Shown here in pieces: positions 1 through 12,000 of a stretch of 64,000 nt of DNA. The first letter of the stretch is position 1; each line of letters starts with the position of its first letter. Origin of the DNA: Sanderia malayensis (taxonomy: Eukaryota; Cnidaria; Scyphozoa; Semaeostomeae; Pelagiidae); assembly GCA_013076295.1 (NCBI GenBank), contig RQOL01000882.1:186001-250000 (forward strand), given 5' to 3'. The translations under genes were made by a program, and so were the position numbers. The notes beneath the pieces are model-generated. The model was not told the DNA's origin. It saw only the letters and a program-made list of their open reading frames with translations, and searched no databases.

Positions 1-421
1 ATTGATGGCTTCAAAGAGTTCTCCCCCTGAAAATACAACAGTCTCAACTGTTTATTAATACTGCAACTATATGATCACGGGGGAAAGAATAATTGCTACA
101 ATGTTTGCTATAATAACTAGAAACTCCCCGTGGAAGTAATTGATGGCTTCAAAGAGTTCTCCCCCTGAAAATACAACAATCCCAACTGTTTATTAATACT
201 GCAACTATATGATCACGGGGGAAAGAATAATTGCTACAATGTTTGCTATAATAACTAGAAACTCCCCGTGGAAGTAATTGATGGCTTCAAAGAGTTCTCC
301 CCCTGAAAATACAACAGTCTCAACTGTTTATTAATACTGCAACTATATGATCACGGGGGAAAGAATAGTTGCTACAATAACTAGAAACTCTCTGTGGAAG
401 TAATTGATGGCTTCAAAGAGT
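1..421. repeat. 138-bp tandem repeat, about 3 units
   Basis: Near-identical units start at 1, 139, 277 and 403, each opening with ATTGATGGCTTCAAAGAG. The third unit is 12 bp shorter. Each unit carries one 61-bp C5/G5 element (23-83 in the first unit), followed by spacer. A further C5/G5 element follows at 422-483. The array probably lies in an intron of the leftward M1 peptidase gene, whose next exon is not in the window. Confidence 0.85.
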
Positions 422-699
422 CCCCCCCTGAAAGTAGGCTAAATTCACTTCATCAGAATCGATGGATTCTTTGATGCAGGGGGTAGCGCGTACTCGCTCT
501 CGAATAACATTCTTTGTATCTGGCTGAAAACATATGTTTATACAATTGATGCAGTCATGCCGTGTAGCTAAATAAAAGTGTTTACCTGCAATCCCTTGTG
601 AAAAGCAGATGTTCCAATGAAATTTTTGAGCATTCGTATAACACATGCCCCCTAAACAAGAAAAATGTTTGAATTCAAATAATAGCATCCAAGAAAACG

Positions 700-1311
700 A
701 TATCTATGCAATATATGCAGCTATATCTATGCAATATATGCAGCTATACCTATGCAATATATGCAGCCATATCTACGCAATATATGCAGCTATATCTATG
801 CAATATATGCAGCTATACCTATGCAATATATGTAGCTATACCTATGCAATGTATGCAGCTATATCTATGCAATATATACATCTATATCTATGCAATAGAT
901 GCAGCTATATCTATGCAATAGATGCAGCTATATCTATGCAATATATACATCTATATCTATGCAATAGATGCAGCTATATCTATGCAATATATACATCTAT
1001 ATCTATGCAATAGATGCAGCTATATCTATGCAATATATACATCTATATCTATGCAATAGATGCAGCTATATCTATGCAATAGATGCAGCTATATCTATGC
1101 AATATATACATCTATATCTATGCAATAGATGCAGCTATATCTATGCAATATATACATCTATATCTATGCAATAGATGCAGCTATATCTATGCAATAGATG
1201 CAGCTATATCTATGCAATAGATGCAGCTATATCTATGCAATATATACATCTATATCTATGCAATAGATGCAGCTATATCTATGCAATATATGCAGTTATA
1301 TTTATGCAAGA
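700..1311 (+). repeat. 23-bp satellite array (TATGCAGCTATATC family)
   Basis: About 26 copies of a 23-bp unit built around TGCAGCTATATCTATGCA. The unit length is not a multiple of three and no frame contains a stop, so long open frames appear in all three forward frames. These are not genes. The same family recurs at 3585-3885 and 4575-4806 (opposite orientation) and at 56637-57400. Confidence 0.9.
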
Positions 1312-1413
1312 CTTAAGAATGACAAGCAATTACATTACCCCCGTCTACACGACGATTCCCTACTCAATTAACAACAAACAATATGATACATGCACGGGGG
1401 TAAACAAACGCAC

Positions 1414-4400
1414 CTTATCATAAGAGATATTGTCGAAAATTGATGCGATATCTTTAGGATCTTTTACTTTGACAGAAATCGGATGAGAGCCTGAATGTGC
1501 GTCCAATATCATTGCCGTATGCGTTTTGTCGTTCGAAAACTGTTCCATCATCTTCCACGACTTGGCCACGTGATCAACGCCCACGCTTTCCATGAACGAG
1601 GCAAACCCCTCGTTCAGCCAGAGGTCGTTCCACCATTTCATGGTAACGAGGTTGCCGAACCACTGCAATAAAATTTTGGCGGGAAAAATGAGTGATAGGT
1701 TTCTGTTTAATAACGTTATATATGCAGCTACAGTCAACTCTGTCTAATTCGAACACCCTGGGGAAGCGTGAAAATGTTCGAATTACAAAAAGTTCGAATT
1801 ATAGAGGTTTGTTTTATAAGAGTTGGTTCATTAGTGATCCTTGAAGGGACGGAAAATTTCGTTGGAATTAGATTGAGTTCGAATTACACGAGTTCGAAAT
1901 ATGCAGATTTGACTGTATATCTATGCAATGATTGTGGAATGATGACATTGATAAAACATGGAAGATGGAATGGGATATATAAAATGCAGAAAACGAACAC
2001 TGGAATGGAATGGGATTGATAAAACAAAGGAATGAAATAATTCAATGTTGTGATGGTGTACCAGGCAACATACACGATTTAACAACAACAACAACAGCAT
2101 TAAGCAAGTCTCACCTGATGAGCGAATTCGTGTGCGATCACCGTGGCAACCCATTGTTTATTATGGTCTGAAGAGACGTCCTTGTTGTAAAGGATTGACG
2201 TCATGCGATACGTCACTATGCCCCAGTTCTCCATGGCCCCGGAGGAAAAGTCGGGAATGGCGATCATATCTGGAATTAAAATTTGTTATAATCATACCCC
2301 CTGGAAATATATCATTTCGTGTTGATTATCAATGGACTAAGTGGACCTTCTAGAGGTGACAGTGGGAGATAATATAGTCACGCACTTTACCCCCTGGAAA
2401 TATATGATTTCGTATTGTTTGTCAATGGACTAAGTGGACCTTCCGGGGGTCGAGACATCTCACCTTGTTTAGGAAGTGGAAATGGGACTTGGAAGAAATC
2501 TTCGTAATAATCCAAAACCTTGGGTGCAGTTTGGATGGCAAAATCGGCCTGGTCAATTTGGTCGGCTGGTGCAAGAACCCGAATCTGGAAATGGAAAAAA
2601 TTGAAATCGAATAAGAAAAGAAAGTTTTCATTAAACTTCAAATTGTGTCTTTGAAGTGACGAAACTGAAGAACTTAAAAAAACAAGTATATAAATACATA
2701 ATTGTGGAACTAGTGCTAATTAAATAACTAAATAGATAAACTAATTAAACTTAAAAATAACTAATAAGAACTAATTAAATTTAATTGTGGAACTATAGAT
2801 GCGTATTATCTACCCTGACATCACAGTGCTCAATGTGCAGAAGTACAGAGCAATAATAGAATAGAAGCAAGAAAGTAGACTAGTTCTCTGTTACTCGGAG
2901 TTTCATGCTTTCGCAATAATCAGACAGACTATACGAATTGTGGAAACTATACTAATTGTGGAACTATAAAACTACGGAACTATAAAACTACGGAAAAATA
3001 GGATTATAAAACAATTAGAATTGTAAAATTATAGTAGAATTACAGAGTAATAGAATTATGAAATTATAAAACCTTAGACTGGCACAAATGCAAAAATTAA
3101 ATTCACTACAAACTCAATCAAATTCACTACCCTAGCAAGGGTGAACTTCGCTCTCAACCAATGAACTGCTTTGTTTACAAATATGTAAACAAACTCATCA
3201 AAAATAGTGGATTCTGATTGGCTAAGAATAATTGTAAACAGTGATTAGGGAATGGGGGCAGTTCGATAAGGGACTGGAGGACAGTTCGATAAGGGACTGG
3301 GGGCAGATCGATTAGGGACTGGGGGGGGCAGTTCGATTAGGAACTGGAGCCAGTTCCAAGGATTCACAGTACAGAATTAGGTAGCGATGATGCTCAAATG
3401 AGGTGATGCCATACCTTGATGCCTCGCTTCGTGTAGGCCACTTTACTGGCAAAGTCATGGACGATGAAGCAGACGAGGTATGTACTCATCCTTACTGACT
3501 CATTGAAATGGTCCACGTACAAGTTCACACCATCCTTTTGTTGGATTTTCTGAATAGAAAATGACACTTAACTTAAGATCTCAGTAATATAGATATAGCT
3601 GCACATATTGCATAGATATAGCTACATACATTGCGTAGATATAGCTGCATATATTGCGTAGATATAGCTGAATATAGTGCGTAGATATAGCTGCTTATAT
3701 TGCATAGATATAGCTGTATATGTTGCATAGATATAGCTCCATACATTGCGTAGACATAGCTGCATATATTGCATAGATATAGCTGAATAAATTGCATAGA
3801 TATAACTGCATATATTGGATAGACATAGCTGCATACATTGCGTAGATATATTGCTGCATATACTGCATAGATATAGTTGTATATAGTGTTAGCTTACCGT
3901 CCTGAAGAGAGGCATATTTGAGGTTGCCTCGTAACCTTTCGTCCGGACGATAATAATCCGGAAAGTTGCTTTCATTCCGGGTTCATCAAAGCATGGAAAT
4001 GCCGTCCGGGCGGTAGCAGGTTCAAAATGCGTCGTTGCGATGGTCCTGCAAGGGATGATGGGACGTTATCTACCTGGCATATTCATAATTTTATGAAGTA
4101 AACAAAGGTCTTGCAAGTTAAATCTTTAAAAATTGAATATGGCAAACACAAGGCTATAATCTAAGCAGTTAATATTTGACAGATAGATGCACACGTATGC
4201 TTGCTCTATCTTTACAAGGTATGGCTTTCTAAGGCGGAGCAAATGGGGAGCATTGAATATACAACAAACAAGGAAGCAGTTTGCTAATTAATAATTAATG
4301 AAAGCTTGCAATTAATTAGTAGATGTTTATCGGTGTAACTTTTTGTCGTTACGACACGCCCTCGACTTCATGTAGATCACGATAAAGAGGCACAGTAATC

Positions 4401-6960
4401 TGGGACAGTAAGAGGTCGGGAAGCTAGAATAGTTTGCGTTGGAGTTGATGATCAAAGTTGATAAGGAGTTCAGGTTGATTTGTTTTAGTTCGCGACAGTT
4501 CCTTTCAATTTTTTCTGCGGAATCCAATGGAATCCAGTGGAGAAAATTAAACGAAACAGCTGAAAAGATAGATCTGCATGTATTGCACAGATACTGCTGC
4601 ATATATTACATAGATATAGCTGGATATATTGCATACATATAGCTTCATACATTGCACAGATATAGCTGCATATATCGCATAGATATAGCTGCATGTATTG
4701 CATAGATATAGCTGCATACATTGCATAGATATAGCTGCATACATTGCATAGATATAGCTGCATTTGCTGCATAGATATAGCTGCATATATTGCATAGATA
4801 TAGCTTCATGTGTGGTAATAAAATGAAGCTGAAAGTTGAGATCAATTTGGGAGTGGTTGTGTACGTGTGGGAATAGCAGATAAAATTTTCGCGATCAAAT
4901 AATGATATTTATCTGACATGAAAGAGAATTCTCTTCGTTGTACAAATAGCGAAAGATACGATCAGTTTGCGAGTAGAAGGAATTAATTTTATCATGAATA
5001 AGTTTGTTGAACTTTCGTAATACCCAAAAGCGGCAACCTGCTCACAGAGAAATGTAAATATTTAGACTTTCGCTCGAGATAACACGATAATTTCGTGAGA
5101 TAAAGTTGAATTTAGGCCAATCTCTTCGCGCAAATTAAAGGCAAGAAAGGCAATTTATGTTGCCTTTAGAAAATTCTTTGTTTTATAATACACAATTCGT
5201 TATATTCTGCTTAATTTTAATAATTGTCAATTATGAAGCAGTTCAACAAGGGACCAGATGTTTATTCTATAAAGACAATTTCTATTCTTTTCGTAAAAAT
5301 TTAAACTCCTGCAGGTAATTTCTAGTTGTTTGTCCTGTGTGTAAAATCGAGCAGATGTTAAAAGAAATAATCCTGTATATTGTTTTATTATGAAAAGGAG
5401 AAGAGAAAGGTTAATAAGAGGCGAGAAAATACATTGTTTGCAAAAGGCAGAAAATTGAAAAACTTGCAATTGGCATTTCGTAATCTAATTAAAAATTTAT
5501 CAGGATAGATGAGGAAATTATTTCAGGTGAATTTAGGAAAATGCTCGAAAAGCGAAACGCTGATTTAACTTTTCCATAAACTAAATAAATATGTAAAATA
5601 CACATTTCCAACGACAAATATTCATCATTTGAAACTGGAAAGAACTACATTTTAAAACTTGCTTTATATTTATAAGTTCATATGGGGGATACAAATAGAA
5701 AATGTTTCAATTTTAACAGAGATAGCTTCCAGAATGCAATAAAATTTTAGCAAATTCTGTCCGAAACAAAATTATAAACAGCGTTTATATAACAAGGATT
5801 TAAAAACAGGTAGCAAAAAGTATTTCGATGAAAATATTGCTTGAAAAACAAAATATAAAGTATATATTTTTGAAATTGGCGAAAATTCTGTTTTAAACTC
5901 GTTGAGGGAATATAACTACAAGACATTTTTGTGAAATAATTGATAAAAATCCTTTTCAAGAAAGTCTTTTAATTTTTATAAATATCTTTCAGGTTTAAGG
6001 ATAAACGAAAAAAAAAAGTTGAAAGAAAAATGTTTAAATGTGTACGGTCTTAAAAACTTGCTACTTTATTATTTAGAATTGCTGGGCGAAATTGCGATTG
6101 ACAAATCAAAGCGTAAGATTATGAAAACACAGAGAATCAGATATATAAATATTAGAAAACAATAAAACAAAAAATCTTGAAAAATTAATCGCTTCCAACA
6201 GGTAGATTTCACGAGAGCAAAGATCAATACTTCGTTTGATATATATCGAAGTAAAACCCGACCAGATATCTCTGTGAAGCCACAATTATACATAATATTA
6301 AACACAAACTTACCTTTTTTCTCCAGATTTAGTTTTGTAAGTGCTTTTGTAAAAACCATTCAGTTTTGCAGTCAGCGTTCCGTTATAACGAATAACAAGT
6401 GTATAATTTTCTCCCTTAACCAAATTTGCTTTACTTTCAACCATTATCAACTCCTTCTTCGTGTTAATACGATATTCGTTATCCACAATAATATCTTTCT
6501 CATTTCCTTTTATTTTCCGATCCAAATACGAGCCCTTCATTAATTTTATGTCTATTATATCGTTGGATTTGAAGTGGAAGTAGATTTTTTTCGTAGCTTT
6601 CGCACAGTTAACCAAAATTCTTGTTGCGCCAAATATCTCAAAGTTTGTTAAATTCGGATGAAGATAAATTCTATACCTCAACGGAATAATATCCTTTGGT
6701 AGGCGTATACCTTCATAATGAAATTCGGCTCTCGCATTACGGCCTAAACCCTTATTCCTTGAGTTGGAAACAGCTCCGACCACAACTCCAAGAATAACCA
6801 GTGTAACGATGGTCAAAACGCCAAGAACTAACTTGAAATTGCTCCTCAAGCAAGCTAAAACCCCACTTCCTTCAACAGGCCTATTCTTGTCATCTTGTTG
6901 ATGGTTTTCGTCTTCATTTAGCAGCCGAAGTTCCTCTTCTCTCTCGCCATTACTCGCCAT
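1414..6960 (-). CDS. M1-family zinc aminopeptidase, type II membrane protein (3' part outside window)
   Basis: Removes N-terminal residues from peptides, probably at the cell surface (aminopeptidase N / glutamyl aminopeptidase group). Six exons fit in phase: 6314-6960, 3898-4045, 3415-3549, 2464-2584, 2115-2269 and 1414-1662, giving 485 residues. The start is the Met of [10 protein letters not shown]; a short acidic cytosolic tail precedes a single membrane anchor at about 43-64. Family landmarks in order: HFEP...FPCFDEP near 222, substrate motif GAMENWG at 361-367, zinc motif HEFAH at 397-401, and the third ligand Glu420 in WLNEGFAS. All catalytic residues seen are intact. The remaining catalytic part and the C-terminal domain would lie beyond base 1. 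Intron 4 (2270-2463) consists almost wholly of two C5/G5 elements. Exact subfamily cannot be set. Confidence 0.93.
1731..1915. mobile_element. Short Tc1/mariner-like MITE with TA flanks
   Basis: The 185-bp segment begins CAGTCAACTCTGTCTAATTCG and ends with the imperfect inverse, GCAGATTTGACTG. TA flanks it on both sides (1729-1730 and 1916-1917). Its interior repeats the word TTCGAATTA. It sits in intron 5 of the M1 peptidase gene and resembles the element at 23368-23545. The class is inferred from TA flanks and end style. Confidence 0.6.
2297..2449. repeat. Two C5/G5 elements forming most of an M1-gene intron
   Basis: The elements span about 2297-2356 (right end decayed) and 2390-2449 (60 bp, intact CCCCC and GGGGG ends). 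They lie in the 194-bp intron between the exons carrying the FPLPKQ and GAMENWG motifs. The outer edges are 14 nt from the 5' splice site and 27 nt from the 3' splice site. Confidence 0.75.
2640..3414. other. Intron 3 of the M1 gene, no gene seen
   Basis: Low-complexity AT-rich DNA with repeated words such as GGAACTATA and AACTAATTAA at 2700-3060. At 3240-3340 a short purine-rich run repeats GGGACTGGGGGCAGTTCGAT. No coding potential was recognised. Confidence 0.6.
3585..3885 (-). repeat. 23-bp satellite array, reverse orientation
   Basis: About 13 diverged copies of the 23-bp unit, written here as GCATAGATATAGCTGCATA. It lies in intron 2 of the M1 gene, directly upstream (in gene sense) of the exon at 3415-3549. 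Confidence 0.85.
4046..6313. other. Intron 1 of the M1 gene, with satellite at 4575-4806
   Basis: A 2.3-kb intron. It contains a third 23-bp satellite array at 4575-4806 in reverse orientation and a single broken copy of the 80-bp dispersed repeat near 5230-5262. The rest (4810-6300) is unique AT-rich sequence with no recognisable exon. Confidence 0.7.
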
Positions 6961-9056
6961 TTTCTGCTTTGGCCTGCTTTATGAAAACAAACCATGCGAA
7001 AACTTCCTTTTCATTGAGGCAATTAATTTATGCAAGTTCTGCTTGTATAATATATTATCAAGTGTGAGGCCGCGTTGCTTCTCCAAAACTGGGGATTAAA
7101 AGCTGGATACATTAGCTGGGTATATTGCAGAAAAATATCTATGTTGCAGAAAAATACCTATGCACAGGAATAGCTTGATATGTTGTAAAAAAATCGCAAA
7201 ATCTCATTCCATGGCAATGTTATTTTCATGAATTTATTAAATAAGCGAAATGCTAACTTAATATCAGTAACATTTTTAACTTTTAATAAACAAAGGTTCA
7301 TAATCCTCTTCCTTCTTTTTGTTTTGTTTCTTTCAGCAATCTTTACTCGTAGCCTCTGAAAATCAAAGCAAATCAAATTAAATATAGTAATGGAGAACCT
7401 ATATCTATTTCAACATCTTTAGTAATCTTTGGCAATCCTTAAGAAGTCTTAAAAATCACTACAGATCCTCTTAGATCCTTTGCAATCCATAAAAATCTTT
7501 GTAAACCCAAATATTGTTATCTATATATATTATATTATATTTTATTATATATAATATTGTATTGTAAAATCATCCTTGACCTCTCTTGCAGACCCTTAAA
7601 AGTACTTCCACAAGTTTCTTAAAGGGCTACTCTCGCCATATTTTTTTATTTCATTTCTGGGTAGTTTTTGACGTAAAAACAGGTACTGTACTTTTTAAAT
7701 TTCGAAATTCGCTCATTAACACCTCTTTTCACAGCTCCAAAAGTGCGATTTTCAGGCCATTTCTGAAAATGTCGCGCAACGTAAAACGTAAAATGTCATT
7801 CACATCGAAACCCTGTGCTCGAACACAGGGTTTCGATGTATCAAGTGGTAAAAATATGGCCGCCATTGGGGGGTGAGATGGCGTCTGGAGGGTGAGCCTC
7901 GTTAGCACTCTGGATTATCTTATATCCTATCTCCTATCTCTCTATGCCATTTCATCATATGTCGTATTCCATTCAATCGTATGTCGTATTCCATTCAATC
8001 GTATGTCGTATTCCATTCAATCGTATGTCGTATTCCATTCAATCGTATGTCGTATTTCATTGTACTGTATGTCGTAATGTGTTTTGATTGTCGTAATGTT
8101 CTGTCATTCACACGACGATCTGTCAAATGCTATTAATTTCATGGTCTGCTGTTTGCAACACGACTCAACGCTCAGCAGTTTTCTTTCATTACGACAATCA
8201 AAACACATTACGGCATACAGTACAATGAAATACGACATACGATTGAATGGAAAATGCAATTCATTTTGGGATATTGAATACAACACGACGTTTGGTTTTC
8301 TACGACGATTTTTGTCATACATATACCCCCATAAAAAACCCGCCGGCTTGCAGCATAAGCGTAAGCAAATCATCCTCATTTTTGTAAAAAACTCACGCTT
8401 TTCATGATAAACGAGGCATCAAAAGATTCTTCAGATCCTGAACTAGTTCGTGGCACGATTTAATTTTTTAAATACGACTTGGTTTTGACTATAGATATGC
8501 AAAATGTTGAATAGGTACTGAACACAATAAAATAAATTTCATGCGTTCCGGCATCTACGTCATACCGGCCTCGCCCCAGTTTTCTTTTTGCCCGACTTTT
8601 TTCAGAAAATCGCACTTTTGGAGCTGTGAAAAGAGGTGTTAATGAGCGAATTTCGAAATTTAAAAATGCAGTACCTGTTTTTACGTCAAAAACTACCCAG
8701 AAATGAAATAAAAAAATATGGTGAGAGTAGCCCTTTAATAACTCCATACTTTAACTGCTCATCTAGTGCCCCAAAACTCGCTTTTCGTATTTACGATGTT
8801 GTGATTATTATACAGAGAGCATAACAATAATAATACGCTATTGTTTCCTCTATCGCTTTTTAAGGAAATCGTGCTGGGTGTTCTTAACCTCCTTATTCCT
8901 AATATGGAGACTTTGGAACAATCTTGAACCAAGGAGCCACAATGTAAAGGGTCATAGGTGGTACAGCGAGGAGGGACCTGGGTTCTAGTGTCCAATCCCC
9001 GTGGATATTTCGCAAAAGGGAATGGAAAAATGGGGAAAAATGCACTAGATCATAGC
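6961..9056. other. Intergenic region between the M1 gene and PSMB4
   Basis: Holds the 5' flank of the M1 peptidase gene (6961-7600, AT-rich, with a TATATTATATT run near 7525), a 1.1-kb foldback transposon (7623-8734), and the 3' flank of PSMB4. No further gene was seen. Confidence 0.65.
7623..8734. mobile_element. Non-autonomous foldback element, piggyBac-like (TTAA)
   Basis: Terminal inverted repeats of about 150 bp start AGGGCTACTCTCGCCAT and end with its inverse. Both sides are flanked by TTAA (7619-7622 and 8735-8738), the target duplication typical of piggyBac. The interior holds a perfect 15-bp hairpin (7803-7838), a tandem run of GTCGTATTCCATTCAATC (7960-8050), and a second inverted pair (about 8036-8098 against 8195-8252). 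No transposase frame is visible, so it is a MITE-type derivative. The piggyBac label rests on TTAA alone. Confidence 0.7.
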
Positions 9057-12000
9057 TTACTTAATCATGTGAGCAATTTCCCAGTTTGAATCTATGGAAA
9101 CGTTAGATCTCACTTGAACGCCATCTTCGGTTACCACGGCAATTTCAACCTAATGGATGAAGGATGAGAGGGTCAGGGTAAATAAGGAAGAAAATAAATA
9201 TAATGAAAATAATGAAAATAAATGAGCGGGATGAAAACAAAGCAGAGTTAACATCGATGTAAAGAGATAAATAACGAAATATGAATTATAAAAACAGGAA
9301 TAAATGAAAAGACAAAGATATAACAAAGTGAGGAGTAAATGACCAAGTCAACTAATAAATGAACTAGTGAACTAGTGAACTAATGAACTAATGAAGAAAT
9401 TAGTGAGCTAACGAACTAATGCACTGATGAACTAACGAACTAATGCACTGATGAACTAATGAACTAATGCACTGACAAACTAATGAAGTAGTGAACTAAT
9501 TAGTGAGATAATGAAACAAGAAGCAAATTTCATTCGTCCATACATATCTAAATAACTCCGAGTTCAACTAACAGTCATAAAAAGATAACTGGAGAAACAT
9601 TTATATAATTAATCATTCAATTAACTAACTAAATAATTAGCAAATGAAAAATGAATGAATAAAACAATCAAAACATGGTTAAATGAAAGTAAAATATAAT
9701 GGAGTAATGAGTTAAAAAGGTTGAGATGGAAATGGATACCTTGTTTAAGGATCTTGCATCTCTGTAGTACAAAACTCGGAGACAATCAGTTATGAGATTG
9801 ACGGCTTCGTCTTGAGACATTTGGGGGTTTTTTTCCAACGCATCTCTTAGCATTGGCTGCAAACAAATAAAAATTAAATAAAACAAACATATATTAGGAA
9901 ATAGACAAACATTTAAACGAAGGGATTTTGGGAAATAAACAAACATTAAAGCAATCAAATATTGGGAAATAAACAAGGATAGAAGGAAAGAGATATTGAA
10001 AAATAAACAAACATTGAAACAAAGAGATTTCACAAAAAATAAAATATTGAAACAAACAAAAATTGGAAAAACAGTGAAAGAAACAAACCTAAAAATGCAT
10101 AAAAAATGAGAAATTTGAATTTCTTGCGTTAATCGTATGCAAATTAGTCTAATCACGTATAGAAAACTTTCCTCTTTTCAACTTCAATTTTCTTTCCAAC
10201 AATGTAATAACTCACAACAGTTAAAGGGTGTCATTATATTATATTATATTATATTCAAAATAAATAACATAAGATGAATGGAAATAAAAAGAAGTTAGAA
10301 AACTCGTAATTAAAAAGGAAAAAGCGAATAGGAATCTAAGATATACGAATTAAAATTTCACGTGCTCAATCATGTGTGTATCCAACGCGGGCAAAAATGC
10401 GTTGTAGCCCCCCGGAAATGGTTGACTACTACACTAATTAAAAACGTGCCCAATAGAAGAAACAGGCGGTCGTGTTCAGACTTACTCTGGCGATGTAAGC
10501 ACCGTATCCTGTGGCTAACGTATCGTCTTGGTAGGCCGTGCCAATTTTATCAACATAACCAAGAAGGCTAAAATCAAAAATAAAAATATATAAATTTACA
10601 TTAATTTAGCATCAACAAACAAGCAATCGGAAGCAATAATTACAGTCATAATTGTGAATAAAAGTCCAATAAATGATTGTAATTAGCAAATTCAGTGTCA
10701 TTTGAGATGTTGTTAGTGTCCCATTACCTGACAAAAAGTAATTAAAGTTTATTGATTTCGAAAGTAATTGACAACTTAATTACTCATTTTACAAAGCTTT
10801 ATAACATGAAGGAAATCTATATCAAAGGGCTTTGACAAATCAAAGGGAAATTGTCATATGAGGGTGAATTGTATACTATGAAGTAGTTCAACAAGGGACC
10901 AGATGTTTAGTTTTTTGCTATATACAGTGAAGTTCGTTATATGAGGGTTAATTGTATACTATGAAACAGTTCAACAAGGGACCAGATGTTTAGTTTTTTG
11001 CTATATACAGTGAAGTTCGTTATATGAGGGTGAATTGTATACTATGAAGTAGTTCAACAAGGGACCAGATGTTTAGTTTGCTATATACAGTGAAGTTCGT
11101 TATATGAGGGTGAATTGTATACTATGAACCACTTCAACAAGGGACCAGATGTTTAGTTTGCTATATACAGTGAAGTTCGTCATATGAGGGTGAATTGTAT
11201 ACTATGAAGCAGTTCAAAGAGGGACCAGATGTTTAGTTTGCTATATACAGTGAAGTTTGTTATATGAGGGTGAATTGTATACTATGGAGCAGTTCAACAA
11301 CGGACCAGATGTTTAGCTTGCTATATGCAGTGAAGTTCGTTATATGAGGGTGAATTGTATACTATGAACCACTTCAACAAGGGACCAGATGTTTAGTTTG
11401 CTATATACAGTGAAGTTCGTCATATGAGGGTGAATTGTATACTATGAAGCAGTTCAAAGAGGGACCAGATGTTTAGTTTGCTATATACAGTGAAGTTTGT
11501 TATATGATGGTGAATTGTATACTATGAAGCAGTTCAACGAGGGACCAGATGTTTAGTTTGCTATATACAGTGAAGTTCGTTATATGAGGGTGAATTGTAT
11601 ACTATGAAGCAGTTCAACAAGGGACCAGATGTTTAGTTTGCTATATACAGTGAAGTTCGTTATATGAGGGTGAATTGTATACTATGAAGCAGTTGAACAA
11701 GGGACCAGATGTTTGTTTGCTATATACAGTGAAGTTCGTTATATGAGGGTGAATTGTATACTATGAAGCAGTTGAACAAGGGACCAGATGTTTAGCTTGC
11801 TATATGCAGTGAAGTTCGTTATATGAGGGTGAATTGTATACTATGAAGCAGTTGAACAAGGGACCAGATGTTTAGTTTGCTATATGCAGTGAAGTTCGTT
11901 ATATGAGGGTGAATTGTATACTATGAAGCAGTTGAACAAGGGACCAGATGTTTAGTTTGCTATATGCAGTGAAGTTCGTTATATGAGGGTGAATTGTATA

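Noticed and set aside
413..688. Minus-strand open frame as the next M1 exon
   Set aside because: It follows the last exon in gene direction, but shows none of the expected M1 sequence after ISYDK and overlaps a C5/G5 element.
645..1423. [17 protein letters not shown] open frames as repeat proteins
   Set aside because: Open in all three frames because the 23-bp unit lacks stops; located in an intron of the M1 gene.
8930..9000. Possible tRNA or SINE with B-box-like GGGTTCTAGTGTCC
   Set aside because: No convincing A box or cloverleaf at correct spacing.
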